Positions 9,401 through 15,320 of a DNA stretch of 15,320 nt are shown piece after piece. The translations under genes and the position numbers were made by a program. The notes under the pieces were generated by a model. It saw only the letters and a program-made list of their open reading frames with translations, had not been told where the DNA came from and did no database searches. Position 1 is the stretch's first letter; each line of letters begins with the position of its first letter. The DNA lies in assembly GCA_036939755.1 (NCBI GenBank), contig JALLAZ010000648.1:1-15320 (forward strand), in the 5' to 3' direction. This DNA comes from Stephanodiscus triporus. Taxonomy: Eukaryota > Bacillariophyta > Thalassiosirophyceae > Thalassiosirales > Thalassiosiraceae.

Positions 9401-10841
9401 TGCAATTGAGGGGCTTGCTCAAGGAGGAGATTTTTTTAGTCGAACGGTTGTTCATGGAATGGCGGGTCTTATTGGGAGCCCTATCAGAGGCGCGAAGGCA
9501 GGTCTGTCCGCTACGGATTCGGTTACAGGTTTCGCAAAAGGTTTTGTCAGTGGTGCAGCAGGGTTGGTTATGTCTCCATTTATTGGAGCATTAGGATTTG
9601 TTGCAAAGACTTCTGACGGTATAGCTGCAACAACGAGATACTTGGAGCTGAGCGCAGTCGAAGCAAGATGTCGACCGGCAAGGTGAGGTGACTTTTCTCT
9701 GTCTCTTCATATGAATTCACAGGTAATCTAATTCGGAAGCAACATTTTGCTGCAAAGGATGGTTTCCTGGGGAGAGCCTATGATTGACAGTGGGTTATCA
9801 TTTTTGAAAGCAATTGGCATTCGTGTTCATACTGTTCGCTATCAGAAGATAAGAAAACGAATTGTTGGAACACATGAGGTAGAGATCGATGAAGAAGGCA
9901 TTGGCAAAATATCTTCCAAAGAATACAAACGAATCAGAGGTAAGTGTATTCTGCTGCATTGCTGTTGATCGTTGAAAGGCAAATCCATCATGATTAACAA
10001 TATCACAGCTGCGGAAACGAGAAGGAAATATCCACCACGAAAGGTAGTTGAGGTGTTGTACAAAAAGTACAAAACGGAGAAGCGATATGTCACTACTCAC
10101 ACGAGACCAACACTATTAACAGATGAACGGTCGAATCGCGCGCACCCGCATGACCATTATGCAGTATGTTTTGAAGACACAATCGTTCTCGAGTCGTCCA
10201 ATTTACAGCTCAGCGATCAAGGTAACATCTCTCATGTTTGATACTGTTTGCTTCCCACAGCTTCCTTTCTAACTGATTTCACTGTTCGTCAATCTCCAGT
10301 TGTGATACAATTCAGGAACAGCAAACTGGGAAAAAACTTCATACGTTCGTCGAGGCCATCGGGTCTCTGTAGATTGACTGTTGGCGATATGTACTCATCA
10401 ATAATCCACTTTTACAAAGAGCAACTCAAAGATATAGAGACCACCTTGTCTAAGCAAATTACAAATGACTCGAATGAAACACTCACCACACATCCAAGAT
10501 CCAAAGCTGCAAGTGAACATGGGGCTATGAACCAACCACTCATTATTCCTGCCCCTCAGGAACTTACACTCTTCCGCCCTGCCAAGGCGAGAGTGTTCAC
10601 GGGTGATGTTTTTGAAGCCATTGGTGAAGAAATGGAATCCATTCGAGAGGCAGATGAGAAGGCTTTACATATATTGGATTTAAATAGATTGGATTCAAGC
10701 TTGCCATCAGACTCAGAACACTCTTTTCTTTTTGAGGGAGGCAACAAGAAGGCCAAGATGCTAGATGGGTCCAACATTATAAGCTCAAACGAGAGACTAT
10801 TTGGCAATATCTCCCTAAGTTTTTTCCCTGTTTTGTGGTAA
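455..10841 (+). CDS. VPS13: VPS13-type bridge-like lipid transfer protein, multi-exon
   Basis: Exons inferred: 455-636, 729-1210, 1282-2693, 2766-4105, 4183-4796, 4897-5299, 5380-5866, 5948-6655, 6722-8681, 8768-9031, 9116-9234, 9315-9682, 9740-9939, 10009-10221, 10300-10841. They total 9294 nt with every junction in phase, giving about 3097 residues, the usual size for VPS13. Family members form long hydrophobic grooves that carry glycerolipids between membranes at contact sites. Hallmarks seen: a chorein-like start, repeated 'N' motifs of the adaptor-binding domain (LSNSM, IQNKT, LKNML, IENRS), the block FQVDAMLPEARYPIIV, and the Gly-rich C-terminal helices. Unusual are a hydrophobic segment before the chorein-like region and an EF-hand in the middle. 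The start at 455 is the first ATG of an exon that joins exon 2 in phase; ATGs at 494, 518 and 536 are alternatives. The 3' end is uncertain because the stop lies in a splice donor. Family assignment is strong; exact ends are moderate. Confidence 0.85.
566..625 (+). other. Predicted N-terminal transmembrane segment of the VPS13-like protein
   Basis: Residues about 38-57 (YDAAAFLIALLMCLIFQPFL) are strongly hydrophobic and are followed by a basic patch (K-I-I-M-R-R-P-L-R-K) formed across the first splice junction. This fits a single membrane anchor just before the lipid-transfer groove. Such an anchor is known for the related BLTP1/Csf1 and BLTP2/SABRE proteins, not for classical VPS13. The call depends on exon 1 being truly joined to exon 2. 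Confidence 0.55.
729..1044 (+). other. Chorein-like N-terminal region
   Basis: Exon 2 opens with PLRKYVGMEFVDVKISL, recalling the 'YV..L....L.v.i..G.v.L.nL' start of chorein domains. Later, KILIKELKVQIRMQHIVHP and CVELSGVTLEVEK follow the usual 'i..L.l.IPw..l...pv...l.gv.l.v' pattern. This is the groove entrance that binds lipid in VPS13, ATG2 and relatives. Similarity was judged by eye and is weaker than at the C-terminus. Confidence 0.55.
2119..2193 (+). other. Possible additional 75-nt in-frame intron in exon 3
   Basis: A good donor (AATG|GTAAGC) and a pyrimidine-rich acceptor (CGTCTTCAAG) bound 75 nt, the typical intron size of this gene. Removal keeps phase and joins ...IAMKN to EWKVPKANEEF, which gives a smooth helical stretch. 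The segment is a multiple of three without a stop, so sequence alone cannot say whether it is spliced, retained, or coding. Confidence 0.55.
2694..2765 (+). other. GC-AG intron of the VPS13-like gene
   Basis: The stop at 2748 must be removed. The acceptor CGAACAG at 2765 is phase 0. The best phase-0 donor is AAG|GCAAGT, which matches the donor consensus everywhere except for C at position +2, as typical of GC-AG introns. The only phase-0 GT alternative nearby (GTTTGC at 2685) is a poor donor. The result joins ...GIVCK to RWQSLPSEVL. Confidence 0.75.
3480..3764 (+). other. EF-hand region within the VPS13-like protein
   Basis: The 12-residue loop DVDSSGSLSKKE (3540-3575, about residues 951-962) has Asp at 1 and 3, Ser at 5, Gly at 6, a hydrophobic residue at 8 and Glu at 12. 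This is a canonical calcium-binding loop, flanked by helices RREALRALFNSA and LERIILMLFA. About 50 residues later DLLHSEKVSYKD (near 3699-3734) has the spacing of a degenerate partner hand. A charged Glu-rich helix precedes it. Calcium-controlled lipid transfer or contact-site binding is an inference. Confidence 0.8.
5696..5767 (+). repeat. Tandem 12-residue repeat in the VPS13-like CDS
   Basis: Two 36-nt units begin with caagatttgacagggcgtca (5696) and caagatttgatggggcgtca (5732), encoding QDLTGRHLSNLV and QDLMGRHDGNVW (about residues 1584-1607). The first 20 bases of the units differ at two positions. This looks like a fairly recent in-frame duplication. Confidence 0.8.
5867..5947 (+). other. 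Intron 7 with tandem NAGNAG acceptor
   Basis: The acceptor reads AATAGGAG, so splicing after TAG (5947) or after GAG (5950) both keep the frame. The two choices differ by one residue (K-E-R-L-I or K-R-L-I). The upstream base order favours the first. Confidence 0.6.
5948..7900 (+). other. VPS13 adaptor-binding (VAB, SHR-BD) region
   Basis: Exons 8-9 carry repeated beta modules with the conserved Asn motif seen in this domain: FFLLSNSMPFPIQV (about residue 1677), YWIQNKTGAKLGYKI (about 1857), RYILKNMLHIGVTI (about 1987) and FRIENRSNDHIIQF (about 2120), the last followed by YCWDSPHGKKSL. In yeast and animal VPS13 this propeller-like domain binds Pro-x-Pro adaptor peptides that choose the target membrane. 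An acidic insert rich in Asp and Ser (about 6172-6235) and an Asn/Ser-rich insert (about 7640-7860) are probably disordered loops. Confidence 0.8.
8093..8681 (+). other. Post-VAB lipid-transfer groove segment with VPS13 hallmark
   Basis: Exon 9 contains IRHFQVDAMLPEARYPIIVQP split over 8120-8190. It matches the family's 'l..iQvDNql....yPvil.p' block, here with Ala in place of Asn. Further on, YIERLYIAPVWFEVEL corresponds to the 'yfe.l.i.P....vs' strand. These elements lead into the final part of the hydrophobic groove. Confidence 0.75.
8768..9656 (+). other. VPS13 C-terminal region, Gly-rich amphipathic helices (ATG2_C-like)
   Basis: Exons 10-12 include QSYKVIFSLNLLGDPNLL, equivalent to the family's 'q.ykilgS.d.lGNPv.L', then KDGFGKGIASFAEHVVGG, EGLAQGGDFFSRTVVHGM, GSPIRGAKAG and GFAKGFVSGAAGLVMSP. 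These Gly-spaced amphipathic helices are the most diagnostic part of VPS13 and bind lipid droplets or mitochondria in animal members. Exon junctions 9031/9116 and 9234/9315 reconstruct the expected order without gaps. Confidence 0.9.
9683..9739 (+). other. Intron 12, acceptor uncertain
   Basis: The donor GGCAAG|GTGAGG is good and leaves two bases. Only the acceptor CGGAAG at 9739 enters the downstream open frame (NILLQRMVSWGEP...). The better-looking acceptor TTCACAG at 9722 leads to a stop in every phase compatible with this donor. The 57-nt length is the shortest of the set. Confidence 0.5.
9740..10837 (+). other. C-terminal tail, probable PH-like domain and acidic extension
   Basis: Exons 13-15 encode a basic linker (VRYQKIRKRIV), a stretch that begins with ERSNRAHPHDHYAVCFEDTI, and IQFRNSKLGKNF, consistent with the divergent PH-like domain that ends many VPS13 proteins. 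After it comes a low-complexity Ser, Thr and acidic tail (about 10440-10800) with no recognised motif. The PH assignment rests on position and pattern only. Confidence 0.5.
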
Positions 10842-10942
10842 GCCGTGGAGTTGGACCTCCTCGCCTACCATTTTCTACCCAGCAGAGTCCCATCTATTAT
10901 TTGCTAAGTTATTGACGAGAGTCTTATCATTTCAAGTCCCAG

Positions 10943-11087
10943 GCTCTTTTCACTGTCTGATTCAAAGAAAACTACCCACCTAACCAGGAACTTGGGAGGA
11001 CGTTCAGAGTTGCCCTCTGGTGGTAAGCCTGGAAAATCATCGTTGCATGTTGTCAGCTGTGTCTGCTGCATTATTTGTGTTGCCTAA
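10943..11087 (+). CDS. VPS13: Candidate extra terminal exon of the VPS13-like gene
   Basis: The stop at 10839-10841 arises inside GTG|GTAAGC (donor at 10838). The same TGG-TAA pattern at 4104-4109 is clearly a donor. Joining 10837 to 10943 (acceptor TCCCAG) keeps phase and adds 47 residues beginning LFSLSDSKKTTHLTRN, ending at the stop 11085-11087. The acceptors at 10936 and 10921 give the same frame with slightly longer peptides. The intron would be 84-105 nt. The peptide has no recognised motif, so this may be chance. Confidence 0.35.
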
Positions 11088-11273
11088 GGAGGTAGAGTAC
11101 TCTGTAGTATGATCTGTCTTAAGAGGCCGAGGAGGAGGGAAACAGCTGATAGATTCACACCATTTGATCAAGCTGTTCTGCACATTTTCCAAAGAAGCAT
11201 CCAACACCTGAGGCCAACCTGGCCATGATGTAAAAATATAAAAATATGGCAAGACAGGTCCTCCTCCCAAGTT
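10989..11273. repeat. Candidate small inverted-repeat element (MITE-like)
   Basis: The sequence aacttgggagga (10989-11000) recurs as its exact reverse complement at 11262-11273. In both arms TTGCC follows nine unmatched bases further in. The bounded segment is 285 bp, a size common for non-autonomous DNA elements. No clear target-site duplication flanks it, and the left arm overlaps the candidate terminal exon, so this is tentative. Confidence 0.35.
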
Positions 11274-11651
11274 GTGGGACCATCAGAGGACAAAGTGGTA
11301 AATAGTTAAGTAGGTATGTTGAGGTAACGGACATACCAGACTTGCCAGACTTGTGTGAACTCCGGACAAAAAATAGTGTGCTTAAGCTAGCTAAACTTTG
11401 AACGCTTTTGGAAACAGCCCCATAACTCTAGAGGCCGGAGATATGCCAATCCTGACAAAAGCAAAAGCACACTGGATTCCCCAGATGCTGCTGTACACAA
11501 TTGATATGTATATAATATGTGGGATCTTTAGTGAAGGCATCCTATCTTTATCTTTTTCCCACGCTCAATATCATACGTAAGATTTTTCCTTGCGCGAGTC
11601 CTGCAATGCACACAGATTTGGTCAAACTTTTATGTCAGTAACTGCCCAACC

Positions 11652-12600
11652 ATGTCCGACAGCACCCCTAACCCTACAAATCAGATACCCAAGGATGTCA
11701 AGAAATGCGCTGGCACTGTTAAAGGGCTAGATCCAGATGATCTGAATGACATGGCCTTCAAATTGGTGACATTGGTTATTTTTTTGTTGTTCCGCAAAAC
11801 CTCATTTTTTTCAACAACAACAGCGACGAGGGGGACCAAGTGGCCGGCCAAGGACTGACGAGGAATGGCAATGACTGGGGGAATTGTGCTTCAGCATTAG
11901 GGGCAAGGGCGGGAGCAAGAAAAGCGCCAACAAGGTGCCGAGGTCATCTTCGTCGGGTCACCACCCTTCTAAAGCATTCCATTGAGGTGCACTGTAGAAG
12001 CATGATGGCTATGGCCTCGTTGTCATTCACATTGGCAGCAAAGAGGAGGAACTGTGAGGACAGCGGCAGCGGTGGGCCTAAGATGATAGGTTGTGGAGGG
12101 GGGGCGTGCTGGGAGGCAATATTGGATGAGGCTGCCAGTATCGTATGCTCAATTTACACCAATCTCTGTGCATGCAACAAGTTTCCATTATTTAAATATC
12201 AATGAAGAAGTCCCTTATAAGTATGGAAACAAGAATTCCACAACCATCCTTCCCCAGATCACAATCAAGTGCAAAGACGCGGATGGCAACGAGAACAAAG
12301 AATAGTGTCCAATTTTTGCCAAAGGAACTCAGAACGAAGTCTTGATTCAGACGATTGAGACAATCATTGTATTTGGCAATCATTACAACTGGAAAGAATC
12401 TGGAGCTGGAAAGGAAAAGCGTTATTACCAGAACTTCAGGCATGTATTGAAAGGAGAACCTAGTAAGAAGTGGGAAGGGATCATTCACAAACCCATTCAA
12501 ACAAAAACCATTGACAACTTCAAGACAAGTTGTTGAACTAGTAGAAGAAATCATGGGCAAAGAGGTCTACAAAGATCGGATGAAGTACCTGCCTCTGTAA
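11652..12600 (+). pseudogene. Decayed retrotransposon Gag-like gene
   Basis: An ATG at 11652 opens 68 codons (MSDSTPNPTNQIPKDV...) without known motif. The reading is then lost in a Gly/Arg-rich stretch to about 12120. From there frame 0 is open to a TAG at 12303, continues at once with CPIFAKGTQNEVLIQTIE, and shifts by one base between about 12515 and 12530 to end ...KDRMKYLPL at 12600. The block with GNHYNW, RYYQNFRHVLKGEPSKKWEG and the late YLPL resembles the helical Gag domain of LTR retrotransposons (the 'F...L.G.A...W' pattern). An aataaa lies at 12605. No protease, integrase or reverse transcriptase is present. That the 11652 segment belongs to the same gene is inferred. Confidence 0.5.
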
Positions 12601-12667
12601 ACCAAATAAATGATCTCTTCGAAATTAATTTGGGCTGCAAACTTCTCACTGTGTCTAATTCCAAATT

Positions 12668-12706
12668 AATTGTATCTAATTTTTAGAATCATGTTTAGAT
12701 ACAATT
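12668..12706. repeat. 12-bp inverted repeat with 15-nt spacer
   Basis: The arm aattgtatctaa (12668-12679) is mirrored exactly as ttagatacaatt (12695-12706). The core ttgtatc/gatacaa recurs in the palindromes of the tandem repeats just downstream, so all may derive from one element end. Confidence 0.75.
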
Positions 12707-12746
12707 TATTGTTAGGCCCTAATTTTTGATACAATTGGGAGCTAAC

Positions 12747-12904
12747 GACCTAATTTTTGATACAATTTATTGTATCAAAGTAATACAATTTAATGTTATA
12801 TTATTAATACTCTATTGCATCTCGCGACCTAATTTTTGATACATTCTATTGTATCAAAATAATACAATTTAATGTTATATTATTAATACTCTATTGCATC
12901 TTGC
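12747..12904. repeat. 79-bp imperfect tandem duplication with internal palindromes
   Basis: Copies at 12747-12825 and 12826-12904 both begin gacctaatttttgatac and end attgcatc(t/c)(c/t)(t/c)gc-like. They differ at only a few bases. Copy 1 contains tttgatacaat/attgtatcaaa, perfect 11-bp arms with a two-base spacer (12756-12779). Copy 2 keeps shorter arms of about 10 bp. A partial copy (cctaatttttgatacaatt) lies upstream from 12718. The block ends about 110 bp before the 3' end of the minus-strand pseudogene. Confidence 0.85.
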
Positions 12905-13014
12905 GCTTTTTAATTGTATCAACCAATGCATATTATATGATAACAGATACAGATTATTGCTTTACTTTATCCAATGTAATGCAACTTCACTAAAACAAAC
13001 ACTTTCACTAGTCC

Positions 13015-14414
13015 CTACATCTTCTTTCTCTTTCGCTGTTCTTTCTCCGTTGCCGCTGCTGCCACTCTCTTACTAGCCATACTGGTATTTCCCGCCGGGC
13101 TTCCATCAGTCCCTGCTGCCGGAATGCTAAACAATGGTGGTGCTGTCTTGTCAGGAGTTTTAGGAGTCTTGTTTCTCTTGCCTTTATCACTCTCCACACT
13201 GCTGTCTGTTTCCTCTCCCTTTTTCCCACCCGTCGTTGTCTCATCCATTAGTAGTCCTCTCCGCCAATTGCCAGCATGTCGACTACGTGCCCTCTCCGAA
13301 GAATACCCACCTTCATCTCCAAAGTTATCCTCATCCTCACTCTCATCACTCTTCTCCTGCACCTCCAGAGCGCCCTTGTTGTACCAGGTTCCCATAACGT
13401 AATGAAAAGTCTTCCTAGACCCATCCCCAACCTTAATCTCTTTTCCCTTCGTCACAATCCAATCCTCCCATCTGTTATACAATACCTTCATGTCGTTCTC
13501 ACTGTCGTAGATGTTCTTCCACGTCTGTTCTGCTTTTTNCATTCAAATGTCCTGATCCCACATATCCTTATTATTCTTGAATGCAGCAATCACATAGGCA
13601 ATATCATTAGGTCCAATTATATCAATGAAGGTCAAACGTAAATGTGCCTTCAACTTTCTACGGATCAACTCATCAGATTGCACCTTTCGTACATAGCGAG
13701 CAAAGAAGTCAAACAGATTATCAATGGCAGCTCCGTCTGCACTACTAATCTCCAGCGTCCTAGTTCATTGGGGTCTATGTTCACCCTATTGGGATCACCT
13801 GTTGTTGCAATGAAGGAGAAGTCAATGGTGAGGTTTACTTGCCAATTCTGAACACTTCACCTCTTCACTTACATTTATATGCCTTACAAATTTCGTTGTT
13901 AAGGTTGCACCTTACCGTCACATACTTCTGCATAATCGTTGGGCATATAACCCTCTCCCACAGACCCTTGTAATCATCAACGTCCTTCATGTTCATTTTC
14001 CTCTGGAGGAAAGACGGTAAGCTGTCATAGTCGCTTTTGTATTCCATCCAACCTACCTTAAGGAACTTGTATCGTGCGAACAAATATGTCTTCACCCAGT
14101 TGGACACTTTGTCGGACAAGTTCGCCTCCTCCCCGTTCCACTCATAATCGATCCTCAACTGACGTTTCGTTTTCCGGTCACTTGATTTCAGGACCCGTAG
14201 CTCCATCTGCAGTCTCTTAACTTCTGCCTTCAACTCCTTGCATCGCGCTACCATCCAGGCTGAGATCGTTGGTTGTATCATTCCTAATCATGGGGTCCTC
14301 GATTTTGTCGTCCCTCTCATATTCCTTGTCAGAATACAGCTCCCGCTGTTGTCTTCCCACATTACGATGTGACATTGCTTGTGATCGATGGCAATTCTGT
14401 TTTGTTGTGTTCAT
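13015..14414 (-). pseudogene. Coiled-coil protein of unknown function, probably decayed
   Basis: Start at 14414 (MNTTKQNCHRSQ...). A frameshift near 14240-14260 leads to a coiled coil (CKELKAEVKRLQMELRVL) and a conserved-looking helical region rich in Trp and Tyr. A well-formed intron follows (13872-13799). A second frameshift lies near 13750-13765, then a segment with LFDFFARYVRKV and FIDIIGPNDIAYVIAAF. An in-frame TGA at 13543-13545, probably a former Trp codon, precedes WKNIYDSENDMK. The end is an acidic Ser-rich linker and a basic tail (EQRKRKKM), a possible nuclear localisation signal. Without the lesions the length would be about 440 residues. I do not recognise the family. The nearby n at 13539 means some lesions could be assembly errors. 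Confidence 0.6.
13799..13872 (-). other. Intron in the minus-strand coiled-coil pseudogene
   Basis: Read on the minus strand, the donor is AAAT|GTAAGT and the acceptor is TTGCAACAACAG after a pyrimidine-rich stretch, 74 nt apart. It removes the stop after ...KAYKCK and joins KAYKC to DPNRVNIDPNELG in phase. A surviving intron indicates the copy was not made by reverse transcription of a spliced mRNA. Confidence 0.7.
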
Positions 14415-14610
14415 TTTTCACCGTGGCAGAAGTTGTGGTCTCATTCGGGGAAGTTGGTTACAAAAAACTGTATCTGGATTCAAATATTCGGTTTTACCAA
14501 CGGCGGTAATGATTCAAATTTTGGTTTTTCTTGTAATTTAAAACATTTTCCCAACTTATGAATTCCTTTTGAAAGTATGTATACAAATGTAGTGGTTCTA
14601 TTAGGCACAG

Positions 14611-14657
14611 AAATTTGCCAAAGAAACAACAAATTTCGCCAAAGAAACAACAAATTT
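14611..14657. repeat. 20/21-bp tandem repeat
   Basis: The unit aaatttgccaaagaaacaac (14611) is followed by aaatttcgccaaagaaacaac (14631) and a third partial aaattt. The shared 20-mer gccaaagaaacaacaaattt at 14617 and 14638 is identical. Confidence 0.85.
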
Positions 14658-14877
14658 GAATTTTTGTATTTTCTCATCTATAGTTCACGTGTACTAATTT
14701 CCTACATACCTAAATTTTTACATAGTGCAGTAGCTGGTATCAAATATTGATTTTCTGGCACTCAAAATTTGGCATATCTACTCTCAAAATTTACTTCCCC
14801 CTCCCCCATAACGTACAAGCTCCCTCGATACCATCACCTCTATTTTATAACTTCCCCTATTACGAAATTAATTGTGT

Positions 14878-14919
14878 ACTTGATGCAATAAATTTGAGAC
14901 TTGATCCAGTAAATTTGAT
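14878..14919. repeat. 21-bp tandem repeat just before the zinc-finger ORF
   Basis: Two units beginning acttgatgcaataaatttga and acttgatccagtaaatttga match at 18 of 21 positions. The second ends 27 bp before the start codon at 14947, so it lies in the 5' untranslated region or core promoter. Confidence 0.75.
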
Positions 14920-14946
14920 CTAGCTAAGAACACTACACAATACACA

Positions 14947-15320
14947 ATGAGCGTCCCTAAGAAAATACAGTGCCCGAACTGCCCTGGTTGGTATAGCAAT
15001 TTGAAGGGTTTCAGGCATCACCTTAGGCATTGCAGAACATCTATTGATGTTAAATCATCACACGATGTTCACCGACATATTTACCATGATGATCCAACGT
15101 TATCAATTCACAGCAGTTCAGATGTTTTTGCATCCAATAGATCAGTCCTATCGTATGAGGATAGGTCTTATAGTCATGGAGATTTGAGCCAAAGTGATGA
15201 TTCAGACAACGATAAGAAGGAAGATGACAGTGGTTTCTGTTCATTACGCAGAAAAACAATGGCACTAACTAAGTTTCAGGTCATGCTCAATGACCTTCTC
15301 CTCAAACACAAGGCCAGTTT
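14947..15320 (+). CDS. N-terminal part of a C2H2-type zinc-finger protein, runs off the window
   Basis: The frame is open from ATG 14947 to the window end (124 full codons, no stop). Residues 9-28 form a zinc finger: CPNC, then GWYSNLKGFRHHLRHC, giving C-x2-C-x11-H-x3-H (or C-x2-C-x12-H-x3-C). A Ser, His and Asp-rich linker follows, with an acidic patch DDSDNDKKEDDSG, then a helical start TKFQVMLNDLLLKHKAS. A single N-terminal finger before a large body is seen in some transposases of the CACTA/Plavaka type, and the helical segment would suit that. The catalytic region, if any, lies outside the window, so function is not proven. It is divergent from the minus-strand coiled-coil gene. Confidence 0.65.
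   Translation, partial: MSVPKKIQCPNCPGWYSNLKGFRHHLRHCRTSIDVKSSHDVHRHIYHDDPTLSIHSSSDVFASNRSVLSYEDRSYSHGDLSQSDDSDNDKKEDDSGFCSLRRKTMALTKFQVMLNDLLLKHKAS

Larger units (their letters stand above)
637..10299 (+). other. Intron set of the VPS13-like gene (14 introns)
   Basis: Introns, with donor and acceptor: 637-728 (GTAAAG, TTTAAG); 1211-1281 (GTGAGT, GGCAG); 2694-2765 (GCAAGT, AACAG); 4106-4182 (GTAAGT, GCACAG); 4797-4896 (GTAAGT, CCCAAG); 5300-5379 (GTAGGA, TTGCAG); 5867-5947 (GTACGT, AATAG); 6656-6721 (GTGAGT, CGTCAG); 8682-8767 (GTATGT, CGACAG); 9032-9115 (GTAAGA, TTTGAG); 9235-9314 (GTGCGT, GCCAAG); 9683-9739 (GTGAGG, CGGAAG); 9940-10008 (GTAAGT, TCACAG); 10222-10299 (GTAACA, CTCCAG). Each was chosen because it restores the reading frame past an in-frame stop and joins stretches that look like one protein. 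Lengths are 57-100 nt. For introns 4 and 14 nearer acceptors (4140, 10260) also keep phase but would give introns of only 35 and 39 nt, so the farther ones were preferred. Confidence 0.75.
10842..11651. other. Intergenic region, mostly unexplained
   Basis: Apart from the candidate terminal exon and the inverted-repeat element described separately, nothing recognisable was seen. A 9-bp unit ccagacttg is repeated near 11336-11353. Short ORFs such as 11398-11580 (+) and 11037-11270 (-) lack motifs and are probably chance. Confidence 0.4.
14415..14946. other. AT-rich spacer between two divergent genes
   Basis: No gene was recognised. It holds two separate 21-bp-period repeats (14611-14657 and 14878-14919), a ctcaaaattt pair (14761-14770, 14783-14792) and a TATA-like tattttataa near 14842, about 100 bp upstream of the zinc-finger start. 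It could act as a bidirectional promoter, which is an inference from layout. Confidence 0.4.

Noticed and set aside
11037..11270. Minus-strand ORF of 77 codons
   Set aside because: It lies almost wholly inside the candidate inverted-repeat element, has no recognisable motif and no clear promoter or homologous pattern.
12192..12560. Minus-strand ORF of 122 codons opposite the Gag-like remnant
   Set aside because: The plus-strand reading has Gag-like helical patterns on both sides of one stop. The minus reading is Phe/Leu-rich without motif.
12747..12904. CRISPR-like array
   Set aside because: Only two adjacent copies without spacers, in a eukaryotic context. It is a plain tandem duplication.
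13124..13641. Plus-strand ORFs rich in Ser and Leu
   Set aside because: They are the complement of the acidic, Ser-rich part of the minus-strand gene and contain no independent features.
1..15320. tRNA, rRNA or other structured RNA genes
   Set aside because: No tRNA-like A/B boxes with a cloverleaf or rRNA-like conserved blocks were noticed by eye. A covariance-model scan was not possible here.

Overview
The window is eukaryotic nuclear DNA. Its main gene is cut by at least 14 short introns (57-100 nt) with ordinary GT-AG ends and one GC-AG pair. The short introns, the protein families and the repeat-derived genes with acidic and coiled-coil stretches suggest a microalga, most likely a diatom or another stramenopile. 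That is inference from style, not a sequence match. One ambiguous base (n at 13539) points to a draft assembly.

Region 1 (455 to about 10840, + strand) is one large gene for a VPS13-type bridge-like lipid transfer protein. I joined 15 exons by hand. All junctions keep phase and give about 3097 residues, or 3072 if one extra in-frame intron is removed. In order, the protein shows an N-terminal hydrophobic segment, a chorein-like start, a long beta-rich middle interrupted by an EF-hand, a VPS13 adaptor-binding (SHR-BD) region with recurring Asn motifs, the VPS13 C-terminal Gly-rich helices and a probable PH-like tail. The stop at 10839 lies inside a good splice donor, so a further exon ending at 11087 is possible.

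Region 2 (about 10840 to 12600) is gene-poor. It holds a possible small inverted-repeat element (10989-11273) and a decayed ORF series (about 11652-12600) whose last part looks like a retrotransposon Gag-type protein, broken by a stop and a frameshift.

Region 3 (12600 to 13000) is AT-rich and contains an imperfect 79-bp tandem duplication built around palindromes of the motif gatacaat/attgtatc.

Region 4 (13015 to 15320) has two divergent genes. On the minus strand lies a coiled-coil protein of unknown function with one clear 74-nt intron but at least three lesions. On the plus strand is the start of a zinc-finger protein that runs off the window. About 530 bp of AT-rich DNA with short tandem repeats separates them. 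The pair may be part of a mobile element, but no transposase catalytic domain is visible here.

No rRNA, tRNA, CRISPR array or prokaryotic operon signal was seen.
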